NCBI GenBank assembly: GCA_017556505.1
Contig: JAFYNS010000083.1
Coordinates: forward strand, 1 to 53,095
Direction: 5' to 3'
Source: Bacillota bacterium
GTDB taxonomy: Bacteria > Bacillota > Clostridia > Peptostreptococcales > Anaerovoracaceae
Length of the DNA stretch: 53,095 nucleotides
The notes beneath the pieces were generated by a model. The model saw nothing but the letters and a program-made list of their open reading frames with translations. It was not told the DNA's origin and did not search any database. Each line of letters begins with the position of its first letter. Position 1 is the first letter of the stretch. Positions 21,093 through 29,482 of this stretch are shown here, one piece after another. The position numbers were made by a program, and so were the translations under genes.

Positions 21093-21109
21093 TTACAGAG
21101 GCTGTTTTT
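21085..21109 (+). terminator. Intrinsic terminator overlapping the DUF1294 stop
   Basis: Stem GCCTCTG/CAGAGGC (21085-21091 and 21096-21102) with loop ATTA, followed by TGTTTTT. It closes the noc/soj/parB region. Confidence 0.85.
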
Positions 21110-21125
21110 CATCAGGAGGGAACAG

Positions 21126-21626
21126 GTGGGGGACAATTTAAAAAGAGCTGAAAAACTGCTGGAAAAGTGCAGATCTATACTGCGGGAAGAAAAGATACCG
21201 GCAACGGAATACATCCAGAGACTCACAATAAACGGAAGAGTGAGAAGCCGGTTCGGAAAGTGCACAAAGAAGGGCAGCGGTTATGAAATTGAACTGAGCG
21301 GACATCTCATGGAGGCGGATGATACAGCCATCGAAACTGTAATACTTCACGAATTGCTGCATACATGTCCAAGATGTCTGAATCACGGAAAGCTGTGGAA
21401 AGCTTACGCAGAAAAACTGAACAGGAAATACGGGTACCGGATTACAGCAACATCATCCTATCATACAATGGGGCTTGAGGATCCGGGAAGCAGGGAAACC
21501 GTAAAATACATGATAAAATGCACAAAATGCGGTACCGAATACCCGAGAAAAAGAAAGTGCAGTCTGGTGGAAAATGTTGACAGATACCGCTGCGGAAAAT
21601 GTGGTGGAAAACTTGAAATTCATTGA
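21126..21626 (+). CDS. SprT-like zinc metalloprotein
   Basis: A 166-residue SprT-like domain. It starts at GTG 21126 with AGGAGGG six bases upstream. The metal site HELLH is followed by a third His in CLNHGKLWKAY. The C-terminal third carries a zinc ribbon: CTKC, then a basic spacer, then CGKC. Eukaryotic SPRTN relatives degrade DNA-protein crosslinks, but bacterial SprT-like proteins are uncharacterised, so protease activity is an inference. It stands alone between the parB terminator and gdpP. Confidence 0.8.
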   Translation: MGDNLKRAEKLLEKCRSILREEKIPATEYIQRLTINGRVRSRFGKCTKKGSGYEIELSGHLMEADDTAIETVILHELLHTCPRCLNHGKLWKAYAEKLNRKYGYRITATSSYHTMGLEDPGSRETVKYMIKCTKCGTEYPRKRKCSLVENVDRYRCGKCGGKLEIH

Positions 21627-21704
21627 CTTCTACTACATCTTGTAGATGAAATTTCATGAGAAATGTGGTACAATATAATGAAGTATGGATACCGGGAGGT
21701 CAGT

Positions 21705-23480
21705 ATGTCTGATAGAGAACTTGAAAAAAGAATATCTTCCTATATACCGCTGCCGGTGTGTATTATCAACCGGCAGGGTAAGGTTTTGGAAGCCAGCGGA
21801 AAAATCGGTGAAGTATTCATCTACGGAGGAATAGAGGACAGCGATATTTTTGCGCTGACAGGAATCAAAACCGCAGAACTTTACGAGGCGGCATCAAAGG
21901 GTGATCATCCGCTGATCCGGAGAAATGACCGTATATTCCGGCTGCTCCTTCAGAAGGTGGATCCGGAATCTGAGGAAACCGGACTGGCTATTCTGTTTGA
22001 TGATGTAACCGGAATGGAAGAACTGAAGGATATGTACCGCAACGAAAAAATGTGTTTCGCCAAGGTACAGGTGGACAATTACGATGAACTGACATCGGGT
22101 GCAGGTGCAGAATCCAGACTTACACTGTCCAGTGAAATTGACAAAATCATCCGAAAATGGGGTGCTAAATCCAGCGCTTCCGTAAACCGGATCAGAAATA
22201 ATGCTTATGTGATATGTTTTGAGCAGCAGCACCTGGACAAACTGGCGGCGGCCAAGTTTGATATCCTGGACGAAATCCGTGGACTGGAAACAGGAACGGA
22301 CTTCCCTGCCAGTCTGAGTATTGGTGTGGGTGCAGGCGGTAAAACTCCTGCCCAGACTGAAGAGTACGCAGATGCTGCGCTGGATCTGGCAATGGGACGC
22401 GGCGGCGACCAGGCTGTAATAAAAAGAAACCTGAAGATTGAATATTTTGGAGGGAAGCTGGCGGCTGTTGAGAAGAGCAACAAGGGAAAATCCCGAATTG
22501 TCGGACATGGTCTGAAGCAGCTGATTAAGCAGTCCAGAAATATATTCATCATGGGACACAGAAATCCGGACATGGACAGCTTCGGTGCGGCACTGGGGAT
22601 TTTCCGCCTCTGTGAGCTTTTTGAGAAGAAAGCATATATTGTACTGGAAGAACATAATGAGGCACTGCAGATCATTTATACGCAGGCCAGAAAGAGTGAG
22701 AATTATCAAATTATCGGGCGGGAAAAGGCCATCAGTCTGGCAGATTCCGAAAGCCTGGTTATCGTGGTGGACACCCACAGACCAAGCCTGACAGAGTGTC
22801 CGCAGCTTCTGACCATGACGGAAAAGGTGGCAGTCATCGACCATCACCGTAAGATGGAAGAGTTTATAGAAAACCCAACCCTTGCATACATGGAAAGCTA
22901 TGCGTCATCTACCTGTGAACTGGTGACAGAGATTCTGCTGTATATGGGCGGGAAAAAAAGTCTGGTAAAGCTGGAAGCAGAAGCACTGCTGGCCGGCATG
23001 ACCATAGATACAAACGGGTTCGCAGTGCGGACCGGGGTGCGTACTTACGAAGCGGCAGCATGGCTGCGGCGTCAGGGGGCGGACCCGACGGAAGTGAAGC
23101 GGTTCTTCCAGAAAGACCCGCTGACATTCCAGATACATGCTCAGGGACTGGCTTCTGCCCGGTTCTTTGAAAATGGTATGGCGCTTTCTGTGTGTGAAGT
23201 GCCTCATTCCGATGAGCAGGTAATCTGTGCACAGGTTGCAGACCAGCTTCTGACCGTGAAGGGGGTACAGGTTTCCTTCGTACTGGGAACCGATGCTTCC
23301 GGTAAGACTGTGGTGAGCGCACGTTCCCTGGGAAGCATAAATGTGCAGGTTATCATGGAAAAATTCGGCGGCGGTGGCCATCTGACCATGGCCGCTGCTC
23401 AGCTCGATGAGCCGAAGGAAGATGTAGCAGAAAAAATAATTGAAGTAATGGAGGAATATTTAAATGATAGTAATTCTTAA
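21705..23480 (+). CDS. gdpP: GdpP-type c-di-AMP phosphodiesterase lacking membrane helices
   Basis: About 591 residues. The ATG at 21705 has GGGAGGT upstream. The domain order is PAS-like (about 10-110), degenerate GGDEF (about 110-250), then DHH/DHHA1 phosphoesterase. The last has GHRNPDMDSFGAALG near 284, VVDTHRP, VIDHHRK and the C-terminal GGGGHLTMAAAQ. GdpP hydrolyses c-di-AMP to pApA. B. subtilis GdpP begins with two membrane helices. Here the protein starts directly at the PAS region, and the short open stretch upstream (MWYNIMKYGYREVS) is not hydrophobic. An extended -10 (TGTGGTACAAT) lies about 30 bases upstream. It overlaps rplI by 17 bases, the usual gdpP-rplI-dnaB order. Confidence 0.9.
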   Translation: MSDRELEKRISSYIPLPVCIINRQGKVLEASGKIGEVFIYGGIEDSDIFALTGIKTAELYEAASKGDHPLIRRNDRIFRLLLQKVDPESEETGLAILFDDVTGMEELKDMYRNEKMCFAKVQVDNYDELTSGAGAESRLTLSSEIDKIIRKWGAKSSASVNRIRNNAYVICFEQQHLDKLAAAKFDILDEIRGLETGTDFPASLSIGVGAGGKTPAQTEEYADAALDLAMGRGGDQAVIKRNLKIEYFGGKLAAVEKSNKGKSRIVGHGLKQLIKQSRNIFIMGHRNPDMDSFGAALGIFRLCELFEKKAYIVLEEHNEALQIIYTQARKSENYQIIGREKAISLADSESLVIVVDTHRPSLTECPQLLTMTEKVAVIDHHRKMEEFIENPTLAYMESYASSTCELVTEILLYMGGKKSLVKLEAEALLAGMTIDTNGFAVRTGVRTYEAAAWLRRQGADPTEVKRFFQKDPLTFQIHAQGLASARFFENGMALSVCEVPHSDEQVICAQVADQLLTVKGVQVSFVLGTDASGKTVVSARSLGSINVQVIMEKFGGGGHLTMAAAQLDEPKEDVAEKIIEVMEEYLNDSNS

Positions 23481-23910
23481 CAAAGATATTAAGGGTACCG
23501 GCAAGGCTGGTGAGGTAGTAAAGGTAAGCGATGGTTACGCAAGAAATATGCTGATTCCAAAGGGATGGGCAACGGAAGCGACCGAAGGCAACGTAAGAAG
23601 CCTGGAAAAGCAGAAGGCTGTGGCGGCTGAAAAGAAGGCACAGGAAAAGGCTGCGGCTCAGGCACATGCAGAAAAGATTAAGACTCTGTCTGTAACAATT
23701 AAGACTAAGGCTGGTGACGGCGGCAAGATTTTTGGTTCCATCACTTCCAAGGATATTGCAGAAGCTCTGCAGCAGCAGCACAAGATTACCGTGGATAAGA
23801 AGAAGATTCAGCTGGCAAATCCTGTAAAAATGACTGGTGAAATGGATGTTGCAATCAAGCTGTATCCTGAAGTATCCACCACTCTGAAGGTAATTATCGT
23901 AGCAATTTAA
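23464..23910 (+). CDS. rplI: 50S ribosomal protein L9
   Basis: A 148-residue bL9. The N-terminal RNA-binding domain begins MIVILNKDIKGTGKAGEVVKVSDGYARN, then a long charged helix and the C-terminal domain (GKIFGSITSKDIAEALQQQ). The start lies inside the end of gdpP in another frame (17-base overlap, GGAGGAATATTTAA before the ATG), so the two are coupled. dnaB follows after ten bases. Confidence 0.97.
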   Translation: MIVILNKDIKGTGKAGEVVKVSDGYARNMLIPKGWATEATEGNVRSLEKQKAVAAEKKAQEKAAAQAHAEKIKTLSVTIKTKAGDGGKIFGSITSKDIAEALQQQHKITVDKKKIQLANPVKMTGEMDVAIKLYPEVSTTLKVIIVAI

Positions 23911-23920
23911 GGAGTTATTT

Positions 23921-25240
23921 ATGAAGGAACGGATTCCTCCGCATAACGAGGAGGCGGAACGCTGTGTCCTTGGGGCAGCCATGCTCAGCAAGGATGCCAT
24001 GTTTGATGTCATTGAAGAAGTAAAGGCCGATGATTTTTATAACGAAAATCATAAGGAAATTTTCAATGCCATCATGGATTTATACAGAGATAATAAACCG
24101 GTGGATATGCTGACCGTCTGCGAAGAACTGAAGACGAAGAAGGCGCTGGAAATGGTAGGAGGACGTGCATATATTGCAGCCCTGACTACAGAAGTTCCTT
24201 CCACCACCAATGCGGGAGAATACGCGAAAATCGTATCCGAAAAAGCATCTCTGCGTGCACTGATTGCCACTGCAGAGGATATTATGAATAAAGGCTATGA
24301 AGGAAAGGATGATACCCAGGATATTCTCAATTTTGCAGAGTCCGGAATTTTCCAGATTGGCCAGAAGCGTCAGAAGAGCGATTACACACCAATCCAGGAT
24401 GTTCTCCTGAGAAACGTGGAAATCATTGACGCAAACTCCAGAAATCAGGGTAAAGTTGTCGGAATTCCGACCGGCTTTAAGGATCTGGATAATCTTACCA
24501 GCGGTCTGCACCGTTCTGACCTTATCATTCTGGCTGCAAGACCAGCCATGGGTAAGACTGCTTTTGCACTGAATATTGCACAGCAGACCGCAACCAAAGC
24601 GGGTGCAAGCGTGCTGATCTTTTCCCTGGAAATGTCCAAGGAACAGCTGGGGCAGAGACTGCTGGCCATTCAGGCCCGCGTGGAAATGCAGAAGCTGAAG
24701 ACAGGCAGCCTGGAACGAAAGGACTGGGACCGTCTGAATATGGCTCTGGATGAGCTCCACAGTTCCAAGATTTTTATCGACGATACACCTGGCGTTTCCA
24801 TCATGGAAATGCGTAATAAATGCAGAAGACTGAAGGCGGAACATGGTCTGGATCTGGTTGTCATCGACTACCTGCAGCTGATGCAGGGGGATGGCCGCTC
24901 CGACAACAGACAGCAGGAAATTTCTGCAATTTCCAGAAACCTGAAACTGCTGGCAAGAGAAATGGACTGTCCGGTTATCGTACTGTCCCAGCTTTCCCGT
25001 GCGGTTGAGCAGCGTACGGACCACCGTCCGATTCTGTCCGACCTGCGTGAATCCGGTTCCATCGAACAGGATGCTGATATCGTAATCTTCCTGTACAGAG
25101 ACGATTACTATAATCCGGACAACAGTGAAAAGCACGGTATCTGTGAAGTTAACCTGGCAAAACACCGAAGCGGTCCGACTGACAAGGTGGAACTGACCTG
25201 GGTTGAACGTTATACCAAGTTCAGCGACAAGGCATTATAA
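23921..25240 (+). CDS. dnaB: Replicative DNA helicase DnaB
   Basis: A 439-residue hexameric 5'-3' helicase (called DnaC in Bacillus). The N-terminal domain starts PPHNEEAERCVLGAAM. The RecA-like domain has Walker A ARPAMGKTAFAL, Walker B LVVIDYLQLM, and the arginine-finger and DNA-loop segments SQLSRAVEQR and LRESGSIEQDADIV. The length is normal and there is no intein. Its loader function may involve the DnaD-like protein two genes downstream, which has an unusual C-terminus. Confidence 0.97.
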   Translation: MKERIPPHNEEAERCVLGAAMLSKDAMFDVIEEVKADDFYNENHKEIFNAIMDLYRDNKPVDMLTVCEELKTKKALEMVGGRAYIAALTTEVPSTTNAGEYAKIVSEKASLRALIATAEDIMNKGYEGKDDTQDILNFAESGIFQIGQKRQKSDYTPIQDVLLRNVEIIDANSRNQGKVVGIPTGFKDLDNLTSGLHRSDLIILAARPAMGKTAFALNIAQQTATKAGASVLIFSLEMSKEQLGQRLLAIQARVEMQKLKTGSLERKDWDRLNMALDELHSSKIFIDDTPGVSIMEMRNKCRRLKAEHGLDLVVIDYLQLMQGDGRSDNRQQEISAISRNLKLLAREMDCPVIVLSQLSRAVEQRTDHRPILSDLRESGSIEQDADIVIFLYRDDYYNPDNSEKHGICEVNLAKHRSGPTDKVELTWVERYTKFSDKAL

Positions 25241-25250
25241 GGAGGTCCTC

Positions 25251-25436
25251 ATGATTACGAGAGACATGGCCGTAATAGATATATTGAATATGGGAGAACA
25301 GTACGGAAAAGTTTTCGAAAAGTATCTCCTGACCTGCGCCGGCTGTCCGGGAGCTACCATGGAAACTCTGGAGCAGGCCGCCGAGGGACACGGTATTGAT
25401 ATCGAAAAACTGCTGGCAGATCTGAACCAGGCATAG
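25251..25436 (+). CDS. DUF1858 domain protein (redox-disulfide type)
   Basis: A 61-residue protein starting at ATG 25251 with AAGGAGG eight bases upstream; a longer open frame from 25203 overlaps dnaB and is not needed. DUF1858 is a small domain also found at the N-terminus of hybrid-cluster-associated and ScdA-like proteins. The CAGCPGA motif provides two Cys for redox or metal chemistry. Its substrate is unknown. It lies between dnaB and dnaD in the same direction. Confidence 0.75.
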   Translation: MITRDMAVIDILNMGEQYGKVFEKYLLTCAGCPGATMETLEQAAEGHGIDIEKLLADLNQA

Positions 25437-25464
25437 AAAAAGCACCGGAGAAGGGCGAAACTAC

Positions 25465-26727
25465 ATGAATTATATAAAGGGAAAGATAAAGGAATTTTAT
25501 CTTCTGGCAAGTGAAATTGAAAATATTTTTCTGAACGAATACATGCCGGCTGCGCCGGGGGATTATGTGAAGGTTTATCTTTTTGGACTGATGTATGCGC
25601 AGCAGTCTGAAGAAATGACCCATCAGGCTCTGGCACGCCAGCTTCGCCTGTCCGCAGAAGACGTGGACAAGGCATGGACATACTGGGCAGAAATGGGCGT
25701 GGTGAAAAAACACAGCCACGGAAATCCGGGGATTCTCAATTACGACATTGAATTCCTCAGCCTGCGGGATCAGATGTACGGCCGCAGCATGGATTTTGAA
25801 GAACCAGAAGAGCAGCTGCAGGAAGTACCGCAGATGACCGCAAGCCAGGATCTGAAAATGATGCTGGGGGATATCGAGCGCCTGTCCGGCAAAATCTTAT
25901 CTGCCAAGGAAGCCCAGGAAGTATACTCCTGGATCCAGGACTTCGGTGCAGCACCGGAGGTTATTACATATGCCTTTGAATACTGCGTCAGCCGCGGTAA
26001 GAGCAATGTAAATTATATCGCGAAGGTTGTAGCAGACTGGAGCGAAAAGGGATACCGGACCACAGAGGATGTAAAGCAGCATCTGGAAGGACTGGATCAG
26101 CGTTATGCAGAGCATAAGCGTGTGCTGCAGGCGCTGGGTATGAACCGGGGAGCAACAGAAGCAGAAAGACAGCTGATTGACACCTGGATTGATGATATGC
26201 ATTTCAATATGGAACGGATTCTGGAGGCATGCGGAAAAACTGTATCCATATCCAATCCAAACCTGCGCTATGTGAACAAGATTCTGGAAAACTGGCAGCA
26301 GGAAGCAGGACGTGAGGGCCGCGATGTAAATAAGAAAGTAACAGTTACACAGACTGTTCTTAATAAATATTATGAATTCCTGAGAAGGAAGGCAGAAGAA
26401 GAAGCGCAAGAAAGAAAAGAACAGATTTACACCATGATTCCGCAGATTGCGGAAATCGACCGGAAACTTAACGATCTGGGAAGCAGTGTGTCCAGAAGTC
26501 TCCTGTCCGGTGACCGGAGCGGTGTGGAACGCATCCGCCGGCAGATGGACGAGCTGGAAGGTGAAAGAGCTGTTCTGCTTACAGAAAACAACTTTATGAT
26601 TGACTATACTGATGTGAAATATTCTTGCGAATTTTGCAGAGATACCGGTGTGACCGAAGAAGGCACACGGTGTGAATGCACAAAGAAGAGAATAGAAGAG
26701 GCAGAAATATGGCAAAATTCAATTTAG
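25465..26727 (+). CDS. DnaD-like replication protein fused to a DnaC/DnaI-type helicase-loader N-domain
   Basis: A 420-residue protein. Residues 1-105 are a DnaD N-terminal winged helix; about 130-200 and 225-285 are two DnaD-type C-domains (SWIQDFGAAPEVITYAFEYC, YVNKILENW). Residues about 297-420 look like the N-terminal part of the helicase loader DnaC/DnaI: a coiled region (EEEAQERKEQIYTMIPQIAE, IDRKLNDLGS) and a zinc-binding knuckle with C388, C391, C403 and C405 (CEFCRDTG...CEC). The AAA+ ATPase that should follow is missing; the frame stops 15 codons after the knuckle, inside the next gene's start. DnaD-type proteins recruit helicase. No frameshift is visible within the frame. Confidence 0.85.
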   Translation: MNYIKGKIKEFYLLASEIENIFLNEYMPAAPGDYVKVYLFGLMYAQQSEEMTHQALARQLRLSAEDVDKAWTYWAEMGVVKKHSHGNPGILNYDIEFLSLRDQMYGRSMDFEEPEEQLQEVPQMTASQDLKMMLGDIERLSGKILSAKEAQEVYSWIQDFGAAPEVITYAFEYCVSRGKSNVNYIAKVVADWSEKGYRTTEDVKQHLEGLDQRYAEHKRVLQALGMNRGATEAERQLIDTWIDDMHFNMERILEACGKTVSISNPNLRYVNKILENWQQEAGREGRDVNKKVTVTQTVLNKYYEFLRRKAEEEAQERKEQIYTMIPQIAEIDRKLNDLGSSVSRSLLSGDRSGVERIRRQMDELEGERAVLLTENNFMIDYTDVKYSCEFCRDTGVTEEGTRCECTKKRIEEAEIWQNSI

Positions 26728-28394
26728 AAAAAATCCGTGAAAAGGTTTCTCAAAAGAGAAACCGAAGGCCGGATGAACAGAAAAAGCCCGGACTCATCAG
26801 TCAGATGAAACAGCTTGCCAGCGATAAAAAAGGTGCGCAGGAGTACATTTTCCTTTTAGCGGCTGCTGTCATCGACGCCGGGGATGAAATCCTGGATGAA
26901 ATGGGTGAAATGGGGGAAGACGGAAGCAAGTTCATTTTTGAAGTCTGCGCGGATCTGGTTATTGCGGCAGATAAAATTCTGGACATTGTGGACTGGATTC
27001 TCATGAAGACAGTCGTTTTGGTGTTCCGTCAGATTCATGATGTCAGAATGAAGCTGCAGGAGAACCGCCGCGAGCTGACGCAGCTGGGGCTCATAGGCCT
27101 GCTCAGTGCCACACTGATTATCGGGCTTTACTCCTGGGTAACCGACTATGAATATTCCTATAACGGCCGTAAGCTGGGTATTGTAAGAGACCAGCAGGAC
27201 GTACTGGAAATTCTGGAACTGGTCAGCGAAGAGCTGACACAGGAATACGGATCCAATATTGTCATTGACCCGGAAAATGATATTACCTTTACACCGGTCA
27301 TTTCCTACGGAAAGGAAATCGACGATGCGGACACTGTACTTCGCCGCTTTACCTACATGGGCGATATTCAGGCTGAAGGCTATGCAATTTATGCGGACGG
27401 CGAACTGATTTCCATCGTGGAAAGTGAAAAGGTGGCACAGGAAGTTCTGGATAAGGTACTGAACTACTATCTGGATGACGATGATGATGTGGAATATGAA
27501 TATGTAGGATTCGCAGAAAATATCGAAATCAAAGCGTACAGTACCGCACTGGCGAACGTAACCAGTAAGAATTCCGCCTATAACAAGATTAAGAACGGCG
27601 GACAGCAGGAAGTAACCTACGAGGTTGTATCCGGTGACACCCTTTCCGGAATCTGTTCCAAGCTGGGTGTAAGTATGAAGGAACTCATGTCCATGAATCC
27701 GGAACTGGATGAGGATACTACTCTGCATATCGGGGACAAGTTCGTGGTGACAGAAGAAGTTCCTCTGCTGACGGTAGAAACGGTAGAAGTATCTACTTAC
27801 GCACAGAAGATTAAATATGAAACAGAATATGTGGAATCCAATGCTTACTATGAAGGCGACAAGGTAGTAACCCGTGCCGGTAAGAATGGTAAGGCAAGGG
27901 TGACTGCACGTCTCACCAAGCATAATGGTAAGGTAGTGGAACGTGACGTTCTGAGTAAGAAGGTCATCACAGAACCTGTAAATGAAATCATCGCAAAGGG
28001 TACCAAGATCAAACCGCCAACAGCCGGTACCGGTTCCTTCATGCGTCCGGTTAATGTCGGTGTATATTCCGGATATGGCTGGAGATGGGGCCGTATGCAT
28101 TATGGTATCGACCTGTCAACATCCGTGGGCACTCCGATTTATGCAGCCGACGGTGGTGTCGTAACCATGGCAGGCTGGAATGGGGCGTACGGTATCTGCG
28201 TCAAGATTAACCATGAAAACGGATTTGAAACTCTGTATGCACACTGCAACTCTGTTAACGTTTCCGTCGGTGCGAGAGTCTTCAAGGGACAGCGCATCGC
28301 ATCCGTGGGCAACACAGGACGAAGCACAGGTCCTCACTGTCACTTCGAAATCAAGCATAACGGAGTGAACGTAAATCCATCTGCCTACGTATAA
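26709..28394 (+). CDS. Membrane-anchored M23 metallopeptidase with LysM and G5 domains
   Basis: About 561 residues. The ATG at 26709 overlaps the upstream gene by 19 bases. A basic and helical cytoplasmic stretch (1-125) precedes one membrane helix (about 126-143, GLIGLLSATLIIGLYSW). Outside are an uncharacterised region, a LysM peptidoglycan-binding repeat (VVSGDTLSGICSKLGVSMKE), a G5-like domain, and a C-terminal M23 domain with zinc ligands in HYGID and HCHFE. It probably cuts peptide cross-bridges in cell wall. The long cytoplasmic N-part is unusual for M23 enzymes and may tie the enzyme to an internal partner. Confidence 0.88.
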   Translation: MAKFNLEKIREKVSQKRNRRPDEQKKPGLISQMKQLASDKKGAQEYIFLLAAAVIDAGDEILDEMGEMGEDGSKFIFEVCADLVIAADKILDIVDWILMKTVVLVFRQIHDVRMKLQENRRELTQLGLIGLLSATLIIGLYSWVTDYEYSYNGRKLGIVRDQQDVLEILELVSEELTQEYGSNIVIDPENDITFTPVISYGKEIDDADTVLRRFTYMGDIQAEGYAIYADGELISIVESEKVAQEVLDKVLNYYLDDDDDVEYEYVGFAENIEIKAYSTALANVTSKNSAYNKIKNGGQQEVTYEVVSGDTLSGICSKLGVSMKELMSMNPELDEDTTLHIGDKFVVTEEVPLLTVETVEVSTYAQKIKYETEYVESNAYYEGDKVVTRAGKNGKARVTARLTKHNGKVVERDVLSKKVITEPVNEIIAKGTKIKPPTAGTGSFMRPVNVGVYSGYGWRWGRMHYGIDLSTSVGTPIYAADGGVVTMAGWNGAYGICVKINHENGFETLYAHCNSVNVSVGARVFKGQRIASVGNTGRSTGPHCHFEIKHNGVNVNPSAYV

Positions 28395-28411
28395 AGAATA
28401 TTACAAAATCT

Positions 28412-28440
28412 GCAGGTCAGTTCTGAACTGACCTGCATTT
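28412..28440 (+). terminator. Palindromic hairpin after the M23 gene
   Basis: A 25-base odd palindrome (28412-28436), GCAGGTCAG...CTGACCTGC, followed by only three T. It may be a weak terminator or processing hairpin before yabP. Confidence 0.55.
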
Positions 28441-28480
28441 CCATATAATCCAGAGAGGACGAAAAGGAGGCCTGGACTGT

Positions 28481-28744
28481 ATGGATAATCATCATATAAC
28501 AATTGACAACAGGGAAAGAATCACTGTGACGCAGGTTGCCGATGTGGACGCCTTTGATGAGGCGGTGCTTTGGGCCAATCTGAAAGAAGGAAGTCTGGAA
28601 ATTACCGGGGAAAAGCTGAACATGGAAAAGCTTGATCTGGAAGCAGGGCTTCTGGTTGTGACCGGCAGGATTCATTCACTGGAATATACCGATAAAAAAC
28701 TGAAAAGCAGCAAACCGTTTCTGCAGAGGTTTGGAAGAAAATGA
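28481..28744 (+). CDS. yabP: Sporulation protein YabP
   Basis: An 87-residue YabP/YqfC family protein (HHITIDNRERITVTQVADVD, LNMEKLDLEAGLLVVTGRI). In Bacillus it is needed for spore cortex/coat assembly in the mother cell and is expressed under SigE. GAAAAGGAGG lies ten bases before the ATG. Its stop overlaps the yabQ start by four bases. Its presence argues that the organism or its recent ancestors form endospores. Confidence 0.92.
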   Translation: MDNHHITIDNRERITVTQVADVDAFDEAVLWANLKEGSLEITGEKLNMEKLDLEAGLLVVTGRIHSLEYTDKKLKSSKPFLQRFGRK

Positions 28745-29139
28745 CGGATCTGATCAGCCAGCAGCTTCGGTCCATGGCAGTAATGGTCATGTGCGGAATT
28801 GCTTCTTCGCTTGTTTATCATGTTTTTTATCAGGTCCGGATGATTTATTTCAACGAAGAAGGCCGCCCAAAATCTCTTCTGTCCAGGGTTCTGGATGGAA
28901 TCCTGGAGCTGACATCCCTGATTCTGGCGGCGTATATAATAGGTGTATTTTTATATTACAGTGACCGCGGCAATATCAGGCTGCAGGATGCAGTCTGCTT
29001 TTTTGCAGGGCTTATGCTGTGGAGGAAAGTAAATGGCGAAGAAAGGAAACCGTCTCCGGGAGTTCGAGAAGACACACAGAGTTCTGGAAATCAGCTCGGC
29101 TCAGGAAAGCCGGAAACAAAAGAAAAAAGAAAAGGCTGA
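28741..29139 (+). CDS. yabQ: Spore cortex protein YabQ
   Basis: A 132-residue membrane protein with about three to four membrane helices (SSLVYHVFYQVRMIYF, ELTSLILAAYIIGVFLYY, DAVCFFAGLMLW) and a polar tail. YabQ is required for cortex formation in Bacillus. It overlaps yabP by four bases at the start. Its last 107 bases are shared, in another frame, with the start of the divIC-like gene; the low-complexity tail (ERKPSPGVREDTQSS) may therefore be tolerated rather than functional. Confidence 0.88.
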   Translation: MTDLISQQLRSMAVMVMCGIASSLVYHVFYQVRMIYFNEEGRPKSLLSRVLDGILELTSLILAAYIIGVFLYYSDRGNIRLQDAVCFFAGLMLWRKVNGEERKPSPGVREDTQSSGNQLGSGKPETKEKRKG

Positions 29140-29482
29140 GAAGGCAGCAGCAGAAATTGCTTCTGCAGATGCACAGGCGGACCAGAGTACTGCAGGCCGG
29201 CACATCAACTGGGTAAGACTGGTAGGTGTGGCGGTAATTATTGTGTTTGCGGTCATGGTTTCTCTGTCTGTAAAAAATATTTTTGATCTGAAAGAGGAAG
29301 AGGCAGCACTGCAGGAGAGAAACAGCGAGCTGATTCATCTGAAGGAAGATCTGCTGATGACACTGGATAATGTAAACTCCGATGAGTTTATCGAAGAACA
29401 GGCAAGAAAAGAATTGAAGCTGGCCAAGGGCAATGAGCTGATTTTCTATTTCCCGGATGACTGGGAGGCAAAACATGAGTAA
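29033..29482 (+). CDS. divIC: Septum formation initiator DivIC/FtsB family
   Basis: A 149-residue bitopic protein. A basic, Ala/Glu/Lys-rich cytoplasmic region comes first, then one membrane helix (about 62-82, LVGVAVIIVFAVMVSLSV), then a coiled coil (KEEEAALQERNSELIHLKEDL) and a short C-terminal domain (EQARKELKLAKGNELIFYFPD). With FtsL and DivIB it forms the divisome link that activates septal wall synthesis. GGAGGAAAG before the ATG lies in yabQ. It overlaps the RNase M5 start by eight bases. Confidence 0.88.
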   Translation: MAKKGNRLREFEKTHRVLEISSAQESRKQKKKEKAEKAAAEIASADAQADQSTAGRHINWVRLVGVAVIIVFAVMVSLSVKNIFDLKEEEAALQERNSELIHLKEDLLMTLDNVNSDEFIEEQARKELKLAKGNELIFYFPDDWEAKHE

